DNA of 64,000 nucleotides, taken from contig CARUPR010000009.1 in assembly GCA_949077035.1 (NCBI GenBank), positions 9,762-73,761 of the forward strand, in the 5' to 3' direction. Both the position numbers and the translations under genes were made by a program. Positions 57,686 to 64,000 of this stretch are shown in pieces. Source of the DNA: an uncultured Eubacteriales bacterium. Lineage in GTDB: Bacteria; Bacillota; Clostridia; Christensenellales; UBA1242. How positions within the stretch are numbered: the stretch's first letter is position 1; each line of letters opens with the position of its first letter. The notes under the pieces are model-generated. The model was not told the origin of the DNA, made no database searches, and saw only the letters and a program-made list of their open reading frames with translations.

Positions 57686-58993
57686 ATGATTAAGCCGGTT
57701 GTGGCTATTGTTGGAAGACCTAATGTGGGTAAAAGCACATTTTTTAATAAAATTTGCGGAAAAAGAATTAGTATTGTAGATGATACTCCGGGGGTGACTC
57801 GGGACAGGATTTATGCTGACGCCAATTGGGCTGGTCATGATTTTACATTGATTGATACTGGTGGTATTGACAGTGCCAGCGATGACCTTTTTCAATCTGA
57901 CATCAAAAAGCAGGCGATGTTTGCTTTGCAAGAGGCAGATGTGGTTGTGCTGTTGGTGGACGGCAGGGTTGGAGTGACAACCAATGATGAAGAGGTGGCT
58001 TCCCTTCTTCTTAGGCACAAGACACCTGTTGTTTTGGTGGTAAACAAGCTTGATAATTTTGAGGTTGAAAAGACATATGAGTTTTATAGTTTGGGCCTAG
58101 GTGACCCTTATCCTCTTTCTGTCCACCAAAGCAAGGGTATTGGTGATATCCTTGATGCCATTGTCAAAAATTTCAAGGTCAGAGATATTGAATATGATGA
58201 AAACGTGACAAAAGTTGCGGTTGTCGGCAGACCAAATGTGGGCAAAAGCAGCATTGTCAACAGGCTTATTGGCAGTGACAGGGTGGTTGTAAGTGACATT
58301 GAGGGCACAACGCGTGATGCTGTTTTGGTGCCATTTAAATACAACAAAAAGGACTATGCTCTTGTCGACACTGCTGGGCTTAGACGTCAGCGTTCTGTTG
58401 AGAGGGTATCGATTGAGGGGTATTCTGTGCTTAGGACGATGTCTGCAATTGATGAAGCAGATGTTGCAATTATTGTGGTTGACGGAAGCAAAGATTTGAC
58501 AGAGCAGGATATCAGAATTGCGGGTTATGTTGACGAGGCGGGCAAGCCTAGTGTAATTGTTGTCAACAAGTGGGACATCAAGTCCAGAAGCAAGGATGAG
58601 TTTATGGCAATGCTTAAAAATGAGCTTGCTTTTATGAGTTATTTCAAAGTGATATTTGTTTCGGCATTGACGGGGGCAAGTATTGGTCAGGTTATGGAAA
58701 AGGTTGAAGAAAGTTATGCAAATTCTTGCAAGAGAATTTCTACCGGGCAGCTTAATGACCTGTTGCATGATGCTATTTTAAATTTTGAGCCTCCTTCTCA
58801 TAATGGGGCGAGGGTGAAGATAAGATATATCACTCAGGCATCAACAAATCCGCCTACCTTTGTTTTGTTTGTAAACAATCCAAAGCTTATCAATTTTTCA
58901 TACAAAAGATACCTTGAAAACAGGTTTAGAGAGAGAATTGACCTTGCCGGAACGCCTGTAAGGTTTGTTATAAAAGGAAAGGGGGAAGAGTAA
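57686..58993 (+). CDS. der: GTPase Der (EngA)
   Basis: Der is an essential double-GTPase that acts in 50S ribosome assembly. The 435-residue protein has two G domains, each with GRPNVGKS(T/S), DTPG- or DTAG-type G3 and NK(L/W)D G4 motifs, and the C-terminal KH-like domain (VKIRYITQASTNPPTFVLFVN). AGAGGTG precedes the ATG. The stop overlaps the plsY start (TAATG). Confidence 0.97.
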   Translation: MIKPVVAIVGRPNVGKSTFFNKICGKRISIVDDTPGVTRDRIYADANWAGHDFTLIDTGGIDSASDDLFQSDIKKQAMFALQEADVVVLLVDGRVGVTTNDEEVASLLLRHKTPVVLVVNKLDNFEVEKTYEFYSLGLGDPYPLSVHQSKGIGDILDAIVKNFKVRDIEYDENVTKVAVVGRPNVGKSSIVNRLIGSDRVVVSDIEGTTRDAVLVPFKYNKKDYALVDTAGLRRQRSVERVSIEGYSVLRTMSAIDEADVAIIVVDGSKDLTEQDIRIAGYVDEAGKPSVIVVNKWDIKSRSKDEFMAMLKNELAFMSYFKVIFVSALTGASIGQVMEKVEESYANSCKRISTGQLNDLLHDAILNFEPPSHNGARVKIRYITQASTNPPTFVLFVNNPKLINFSYKRYLENRFRERIDLAGTPVRFVIKGKGEE

Positions 58994-59793
58994 TGGTAAT
59001 GGTTGAGTCTGTATTGCTTTTGGTGCTTGCAAGTTTTATCAGTTATTTCATCGGGACAATCAATTTTTCTAAGATTATTGCATGGCACGCCAAACGCAAA
59101 GACATAACAAAGATTGGAAGCACCAATCCGGGGGCGATGAATATGTTGCGTTCTTTTGGATTTGGACTTGCCCTTTTGACTTTTGTCGCTGAAGTTTTGA
59201 AAGCGGGTCTGACCTGTCTTACTTTTAAACTTATCTATGACCATTTTGGTGTATGGGGTGGCGGAGATTTTGTTTTCTATCTTGCTGGTTTCTTTATTAT
59301 GCTTGGTTATAACTTCCCTGTTTGGACAAGGTTTAAGGGTGGAAAGGGTGTCGCTTGTATGTCAGGTATTTTAATCTTTTCGCCTATTTGGTATGTAAGT
59401 CTTGCTTGGTTTGCTGTTTGTTTTCTGCTGTTTATCATCATCGATATCGGTTCGGTCATATCTTTCACTTTCATTGGCGGGCTTACTATTGCGACAACAA
59501 TTTTCTTCTGGCTTCAAAACTATTCTGTTTGGGTGGCTTCTTATGTGACTGCCATGGTTTGGATTCTTTATATCCTCATCCTCTTTAGGCACAAGGCAAA
59601 TATTGTCCGTCTATGCAAAGGCACTGAAAACAAGGTTGGTTTTAAAGGCAAGCTTAAAAAGGTATTTAAGCATGGAAAAGGTGAGCAGATTATTGATGAG
59701 GCCAATGTTGAAAGCAATGCTGAAGCCGAAATTGTGATTGAAGAGCAAAATGATTATGAAAATGGTGCTTCAGAAAATGAAGAAAAAGAATAA
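58993..59793 (+). CDS. plsY: Acyl-phosphate glycerol-3-phosphate acyltransferase with extended tail
   Basis: PlsY makes lysophosphatidic acid from acyl phosphate and glycerol 3-phosphate. Five membrane helices carry the three conserved motifs: GSTNPGAMNMLR near residue 40, FKGGKGVA near 116 and the later GSVISF. The usual length is about 200 residues. This one has 266, with a basic then acidic C-terminal tail (about 205-266, ending GASENEEKE). It is translationally coupled to der, a common Bacillota pairing that often continues with gpsA, which is absent here. Confidence 0.94.
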   Translation: MVMVESVLLLVLASFISYFIGTINFSKIIAWHAKRKDITKIGSTNPGAMNMLRSFGFGLALLTFVAEVLKAGLTCLTFKLIYDHFGVWGGGDFVFYLAGFFIMLGYNFPVWTRFKGGKGVACMSGILIFSPIWYVSLAWFAVCFLLFIIIDIGSVISFTFIGGLTIATTIFFWLQNYSVWVASYVTAMVWILYILILFRHKANIVRLCKGTENKVGFKGKLKKVFKHGKGEQIIDEANVESNAEAEIVIEEQNDYENGASENEEKE

Positions 59794-59801
59794 AAAAATA
59801 A

Positions 59802-59828
59802 TGTCTATGTTATATAGGCATTTTTTTT
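59802..59828 (+). terminator. Terminator after plsY
   Basis: TGTCTAT / ATAGGCA stem with an AT loop and T8. Confidence 0.7.
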
Positions 59829-59945
59829 AGAAAGGCAGGCAGGAGAGCGAGGGTGCTTTCTTTATTAAGGTAAGCTAAGCAAGATAGCGAGATTGTTTTC
59901 TTTATAGGCAGGAGAAGCTTTTTCTTTAGGAAGGCAAGAAAGACC
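59829..59945 (+). repeat. Post-terminator repeat, degenerate tandem copies
   Basis: After the T run, AGAAAGGCAGGCAGGAGAGC...GGGTGCTTTCTTT, then AAGCAAGATAGCGAG...GTTTTCTTTA and TAGGCAGGAGAAGC...CTTTAGGAAGGCAAG repeat three times in about 115 bp with drift. They match the 41-bp unit of 62183. The rest of the gap 59794-60109 holds the next promoter and AT-rich sequence. Confidence 0.55.
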
Positions 59946-60057
59946 GGAAGAAATTGAGAAATTTTAAGCAATATCAGTTGAAAAAGAGTCCTATTTTTTC
60001 GCAATAGAAAGTAAAAAAGAGGTGATGAAAATTAAGGGTTATTGGCAAAATTGGGTC

Positions 60058-60085
60058 TTGACTATTGATTTAATTTTGATATAAT
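60058..60085 (+). promoter_or_regulatory. Promoter of the DUF4116 genes
   Basis: TTGACT (60058-60063), 16-bp spacer, TATAAT (60080-60085); ATG at 60110 with AAGGAG 10 nt upstream. Confidence 0.8.
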
Positions 60086-60109
60086 AGATTGGTAAGGAGA
60101 AATTTTGTT

Positions 60110-61087
60110 ATGTTTGATGAAAATTATAAAAATTTGATAATAGCTGATGTCAAAAAAAATGGCACACACGTATTAAGAAAATATGACGAAGCCATTCTTG
60201 ACGATTTTGATTTGATGTGTCAACTTGCCGAGGATAACTTTACTACTTTAGATTATGTTTCAGATAGATTGAAAAATGATAGAGATTTTATCCTGTTTTG
60301 TATAAAACATGGTTCTGCTGCTCTTCATTATGCTCCAATGGAATACAGAAAGAATAAAGAAATTGTTTTAATGGCGGTTAAATTAAATGGCAATGCACTT
60401 GAATATGCTTCAGAAGAATTGAAAGACGATGAAGAAATTGTTTTAGCTGCAATTAAAAATAGCCCAATGGCGCTTGAATACGCTTCAGAAAGGCTGAGTG
60501 ATAATTATTTCATAGTGGAAAGGGCTGTTGAAGCCGATGGTGAGGCTATTAAATTTGCGTCAGAAAGATTGAGAAATATTTATTATTTGGTAAATAAAGC
60601 TATAAGAAATAATAGTAATGCATTTGAATATATTTCAGAAGAGCTGCAAGATGATATAAGAGTTGTAATCAATGCTCGTCTTAAAGAAAATAATGAAAAT
60701 TTATATTTTACTAACTACAGTCAGGTGCTTAAATTTGCTTCAGAAAGGCTGAAGAATAACAAAGTATTAAAATATGCAAATGACAACATTCTTAAATCTA
60801 TGCTTATGGTTTGCAATGATTATAAAAATTTATCGCGTCTTCCAAAATGTTTTTTTAAGGAAGAAAATAAATCTTTTCTTGAACTTGCAATTGATATCAT
60901 AAAAGACAGCTTAAAAAAGCTTCCTATTACTAAAGAAAACAAGGCTTATTGTAAAGAGGTTGCTAGGTTTGTAAAAGAGGTTATAGCCCAAAAGAAATTA
61001 GAAATTGAAAATGATAATGAAGTAAAAAGAGAAAAAGATAGAAATAGAAAGGCTTTTGAAGATGAGATAGATGAAATGTTTGAATAA
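60110..61087 (+). CDS. DUF4116 repeat protein 1
   Basis: The 325-residue protein contains about six helical repeats of roughly 25 residues (residues 40-200) with the pattern EIVLxAIKxxxxALEYASERLxDN, the DUF4116 hallmark. A divergent helical domain and a Lys/Glu-rich C-terminus follow. No catalytic motif, signal peptide or membrane segment. The ATG at 60110 is chosen over the GTG at 60089, which lacks a ribosome binding site. It lies between plsY and spoIVA, where gpsA is often found. Its paralogue follows 63 bp later. Function unknown, probably a binding scaffold. Confidence 0.8.
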   Translation: MFDENYKNLIIADVKKNGTHVLRKYDEAILDDFDLMCQLAEDNFTTLDYVSDRLKNDRDFILFCIKHGSAALHYAPMEYRKNKEIVLMAVKLNGNALEYASEELKDDEEIVLAAIKNSPMALEYASERLSDNYFIVERAVEADGEAIKFASERLRNIYYLVNKAIRNNSNAFEYISEELQDDIRVVINARLKENNENLYFTNYSQVLKFASERLKNNKVLKYANDNILKSMLMVCNDYKNLSRLPKCFFKEENKSFLELAIDIIKDSLKKLPITKENKAYCKEVARFVKEVIAQKKLEIENDNEVKREKDRNRKAFEDEIDEMFE

Positions 61088-61150
61088 AACCTTTTTCTTT
61101 TAAATGTTTTAAAAGTTAGGAAAAGAGTTTTATTTTGATAAGGAGAAAAT

Positions 61151-62146
61151 ATGATGGACGATGAAAGTTTGAAAAAATATGTTTTAGAATTAATTATAAA
61201 AGAAAAAAACAATTTTAGAGTTGCAGATTTTAATAGACATCTTTTTGATGATATTGATTTTGTTTGTGAAGCAATTAATATTGACCCTTTTTTATATAAA
61301 GAAGTATCAGAAAGATTGAAAAATGATAGATGCTTGGCTATGCTTGCTGTAAAAAATGCCAGTTTTGTGCTTCAGGATATGCCTGAAAAATTTAAAAGTG
61401 ATAAAGCTATTGTTATGATGGCGGTTCAACAAAGTGGCAACGCACTTATGTATGCTCCAAAAGAATTTCAAGATAATGAAGAAATTGTTTTGGCTGCTAT
61501 TAAAAATAATCCAAGAGCACTTGAATATGCATCACAAAGACTGAGAAATGACAAAGAAATTGTAAGAAAAGCTATTAAAAAAGAGCCAAGCACGCTTAAA
61601 TATGCTTCGGAAAGATTGAGAGATAATTATGAATTTGTGCGTGATGCTGCTGAGGTAGGATATCGGGCTTTAAATTATGCATCCGATAGATTGAGAGATA
61701 ATATAGGTTTGCTGATTGAAACGATTCTTTTTGAAAACAATACTTTTTCATCATCTGAAAAAAAGTCTTTCAGTTTAAAAAAAGAAAATGTGCTTAAATA
61801 TGCATCAGAAAGATTTAAAGATAATTGGACATTATATAGAGCAAATAAAAAATGTCTTGAAGGTTTGTTTTATTTAAGTTGCCATATTGAAAACTTTCAA
61901 AATCTTCCAAAAGAAATTTTTATGAATGAAAGTTTGCTTGACTTAGCACTAAGAATTGTAAAAGATGGATTGAAAAAAGTGTCAATAGATGATTATAAAA
62001 AAGAGGCTGTAGAATATGTGCATGAAAATATTAAGGCAAGATTTAAAAAATATGGTATTAAGGCTGAAATTCCAGAAATTGACCTTGACAACTTAGATGA
62101 CATAAAAGAGGCAGAAGATTATCCACTTGATATTACTCCATTTTAA
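61151..62146 (+). CDS. DUF4116 repeat protein 2
   Basis: The 331-residue paralogue of the preceding protein has the same order: an N-terminal helical region, then repeats (YKEVSERLKNDR, LMYAPKEFQDNEEIVLAAIKNN, LEYASQRLRNDKEIVRKAIKKE, LKYASERLRDNYEFVRDAA), a divergent C-terminal domain and an acidic end. AAGGAGAAA precedes the ATG. Probably co-transcribed with the first copy; a terminator follows. Repeats of this kind are common in gut Bacillota and still uncharacterised. Confidence 0.8.
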   Translation: MMDDESLKKYVLELIIKEKNNFRVADFNRHLFDDIDFVCEAINIDPFLYKEVSERLKNDRCLAMLAVKNASFVLQDMPEKFKSDKAIVMMAVQQSGNALMYAPKEFQDNEEIVLAAIKNNPRALEYASQRLRNDKEIVRKAIKKEPSTLKYASERLRDNYEFVRDAAEVGYRALNYASDRLRDNIGLLIETILFENNTFSSSEKKSFSLKKENVLKYASERFKDNWTLYRANKKCLEGLFYLSCHIENFQNLPKEIFMNESLLDLALRIVKDGLKKVSIDDYKKEAVEYVHENIKARFKKYGIKAEIPEIDLDNLDDIKEAEDYPLDITPF

Positions 62147-62156
62147 TAAAAATATT

Positions 62157-62182
62157 GCATACCTGTTGGTATGCTTTTTTTT
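62157..62182 (+). terminator. Terminator after the DUF4116 genes
   Basis: GCATACC / GGTATGC with a TGTT loop and T8, 10 nt after the stop codon. Confidence 0.9.
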
Positions 62183-62345
62183 AGGAACGCAAAATATGCA
62201 GGAATGTAATGAGTGCTTTCTTTAGGAACGCAAAATATGCAGGAATGTAATGAGTGCTTTCTTTAGGAACGCAAGATAGGCACGAATGTAATGAGTGCTT
62301 TCTTATAAATGCATTATAGACAGGAGAGGGTGTTATCTTTAGGAA
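62183..62345 (+). repeat. 41-bp tandem repeat, founder copies of the post-terminator family
   Basis: Three consecutive 41-bp units (62183-62223, 62224-62264, 62265-62305), the first two identical and the third with four changes, then a degraded fourth (62306-62340) and a start of a fifth. Unit ends: AGGAACGCAAAATATGCAGG and AATGTAATGAGTGCTTTCTT. They begin at the last T of the terminator and stop about 95 bp before spoIVA. Confidence 0.9.
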
Positions 62346-62439
62346 GGCAAGATTTTCTTTTTTTATTAAAAAATTTTTTCATAATGTTCTAACCTTAAAT
62401 ATTCAAGCATAAGTTATCGTGTCGCATGGAGGATAAATA

Positions 62440-63915
62440 ATGGAAAAATATGAAATCTATGAAGATATTAAGACGCGAACTAATGGCGATATATATATTG
62501 GTGTGGTTGGACCTGTCAGAGTTGGCAAATCCACCTTTATCACAGAATTTATGAAAAAATTAGTTGTGCCAAATATCGAAGAAAAAAACAATAAAAAGAG
62601 GACTATTGATGAGCTTCCTCAGTCTGCCGATGGCAAAACTATTATGACAACACAACCTCATTTTGTGCCAAATGAAGCTGTCAATATCAAGGTTGCAAAT
62701 GCCGAAATGAAGGTGAGGATGATTGATTGTGTTGGCTATGTTGTTGGTGGTGTTATGGGTCATACCGAAGGTGATAAACCACGTCTTGTAAAAACACCAT
62801 GGTCAGAGGAAGAACTGCCTTTTGAAGAGGCTGCCGAGCTTGGGACCGACAAGGTAATAAATGAACATTCAACCATTGGTGTGGTGGTGACTACTGACGG
62901 CTCTGTAACAGACATCGGTCGCAACAATTATATTGACGCAGAAGAAAGGGTAATCGCTCAGATGAAGGCAAGTGGAAAACCTTTTGTCATCGTTTTAAAC
63001 TGCAAAAATCCAACTTCTTCTGACAGCAAAAAACTTGCAGCATCACTTGAAGGAAAGTATGAAGTGCCAGTTGTTTCTATGAATGCACTTGAAATGAAGG
63101 ATGAGGATGTTGACAAGGTTATCGAGAAGATTTTGATGGAATTTCCTGTCACTTCAATTAAAATTACCATGCCTGAATGGCTTAGAGCGCTTGACTTTGA
63201 AAGTGAAATCATCACAGAGATTGCAGGCGAAATGAAAAGGCTTAGTGCAAACATAAACAAGCTTAGCGATGCCGATAAAAATCAAATCGCCTTTGCCGAA
63301 AGTGCATCTTTTGAGCCTATAACTGTTTCCACTATTGAGGCGGGGAATGGAACTGTTAAGTTTAACATCATTCCAAAAGATGGTCTTTTCTATCAGGTGC
63401 TTTCTCGTGAATGTGGTTATGATATTATGGATGACTTCCAACTTATCAGTTATATCAAAGAACTTGCAATTGCAAAGGTTGAATATGACAAAATCAAGGG
63501 TGCTCTTGAAGAGGTTAAGCAAACCGGTTATGGAATTGTTGAGCCATCAAAGGATGACCTTGAACTTGGTGAGCCTGAAATTATTAAACAGGGCAATCGC
63601 TATGGTGTCAAGATTAAAGCGACAGCACCTTCACTTCACATAATGCGTGTGGATGTTTCAGCCGAAGTTACACCAATTGTTGGAAATGAAGACCAAAGTC
63701 AAGACCTTGCCAAAAATCTTGTTGAACAATTTGACACAGACCCTCAATCAATTTGGGATACAAACATTTTGGGCAAAAGTCTTTATAATCTTGTTGGTGA
63801 CAGCATCAATTCAAAAATTGTGCTTATGCCTGTTGAGGCACAACGCAAGATGAGAAAAACTCTTTCAAGAATTGTCAATGAAGGAAAGGGCGGAGTGCTT
63901 TGTATTCTTTTATAA
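62440..63915 (+). CDS. spoIVA: Stage IV sporulation protein A
   Basis: SpoIVA is an ATPase that polymerises on the forespore surface and forms the basement layer of the spore coat. The 491-residue length matches B. subtilis (492). The Walker A is GPVRVGKSTF near residues 24-33, with QSADGKTIMTTQPHFVPNEA, a D-C-V-G-Y switch region and a conserved C-terminus that targets the forespore via SpoVM (MRKTLSRIVNEGKGGVLCILL). GGAGGAT precedes the ATG. A sigma-E promoter is expected, but I find no convincing one. It shows that the organism belongs to an endospore-forming lineage. Confidence 0.97.
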   Translation: MEKYEIYEDIKTRTNGDIYIGVVGPVRVGKSTFITEFMKKLVVPNIEEKNNKKRTIDELPQSADGKTIMTTQPHFVPNEAVNIKVANAEMKVRMIDCVGYVVGGVMGHTEGDKPRLVKTPWSEEELPFEEAAELGTDKVINEHSTIGVVVTTDGSVTDIGRNNYIDAEERVIAQMKASGKPFVIVLNCKNPTSSDSKKLAASLEGKYEVPVVSMNALEMKDEDVDKVIEKILMEFPVTSIKITMPEWLRALDFESEIITEIAGEMKRLSANINKLSDADKNQIAFAESASFEPITVSTIEAGNGTVKFNIIPKDGLFYQVLSRECGYDIMDDFQLISYIKELAIAKVEYDKIKGALEEVKQTGYGIVEPSKDDLELGEPEIIKQGNRYGVKIKATAPSLHIMRVDVSAEVTPIVGNEDQSQDLAKNLVEQFDTDPQSIWDTNILGKSLYNLVGDSINSKIVLMPVEAQRKMRKTLSRIVNEGKGGVLCILL

Positions 63916-63920
63916 AAAAT

Positions 63921-63953
63921 TAAACCAACTGATATTTCAGTTGGTTTTTTTGT
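63921..63953 (+). terminator. Terminator after spoIVA
   Basis: AACCAACT / AGTTGGTT with an 8-nt loop and T7, directly after the stop codon. Confidence 0.9.
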
Positions 63954-64000
63954 TTTAAATAAAAATAAGTGTACAATAAGTGTTTTTGTATTGAAAGCTT

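Noticed and set aside
62380..62439. Sigma-E promoter for spoIVA
   Set aside because: CATAAGTT at 62408-62415 resembles a -10 box, but no suitable -35 lies at 13-15 bp, so I do not annotate it.
1..64000. CRISPR array or restriction/toxin-antitoxin module
   Set aside because: No regularly spaced direct repeats with unique spacers were seen. The tandem repeats lack spacers. No methylase, nuclease or toxin domains adjoin the HTH genes.
1..64000. Mollicute origin suggested by low GC
   Set aside because: RF2 with a UGA frameshift stop, sporulation gene spoIVA and frequent TGA stops exclude a UGA-Trp code.

Overview
This window comes from an AT-rich, Gram-positive, endospore-forming lineage, most likely an uncultured gut-type Clostridia-like member of the Bacillota. 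The grounds are a complete spoIVA, an hrcA-grpE-dnaK-dnaJ operon under a CIRCE operator, sepF, ricT, DegV and Bacillota gene neighbourhoods (lspA-rluD, holB-ricT-yabB, comEC-holA, der-plsY). The RF2 gene carries an in-frame UGA with a +1 frameshift site, so UGA is a stop codon and the Mollicute code is excluded. No species can be assigned from sequence alone.

Layout. 1-9.7 kb: a small hypothetical gene beside a truncated copy of itself, tlyA, a Cys-containing coat-like protein, prfB, tsaD, a U32 peptidase-family tRNA-modification protein, a GT4 glycosyltransferase and the sepF-lspA-rluD run. 9.7-17.6 kb: a PH-like protein, a SIMPL protein, two unknown minus-strand genes (coiled coil; DUF6273-like), uppP and a Ca2+-type P-ATPase. 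17.7-24 kb: holB-ricT-yabB and an SbcD/SbcC-like pair (YhaO/YhaN type). 24-29 kb: an EFR1 ferredoxin, two tandem IrrE-like proteins without the zinc motif, tRNA-Ser(GCU), a 5'-nucleotidase and a threonine aldolase. 29-36.7 kb: the heat-shock operon, degV, a membrane XRE protein and rsmE. 36.8-40 kb: a protein with 31 cysteines, a YkvI-like transporter and an ABC permease/ATPase pair. 40.5-48.4 kb: an operon of phage morphogenesis and holin genes. 48.7-52.2 kb: two large secreted or membrane proteins. 53-57.4 kb: comEC-holA and an array of four small HTH regulators. 57.7-64 kb: der-plsY, two DUF4116 repeat proteins and spoIVA.

The most unusual content is the phage-like operon. It has a portal, scaffold-like protein, capsid protein, connector-like proteins and two holins, but no large terminase, integrase, tail fibre or endolysin, and every ORF is intact. 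Other points of interest are an XRE array with a repeated 16-bp operator, a set of promoters whose -10 box lies 6 nt before the ATG (predicted leaderless mRNAs), and a roughly 40-bp repeat family that sits directly after intrinsic terminators. In addition, DUF4116 genes occupy the interval where gpsA is often found between plsY and spoIVA.

Housekeeping functions represented are translation and RNA modification (prfB, tsaD, tlyA, rsmE, rluD, yabB, U32), DNA replication (holA, holB), ribosome assembly (der), lipid and wall synthesis (plsY, uppP), protein folding (hrcA operon), lipoprotein processing (lspA) and sporulation (spoIVA).
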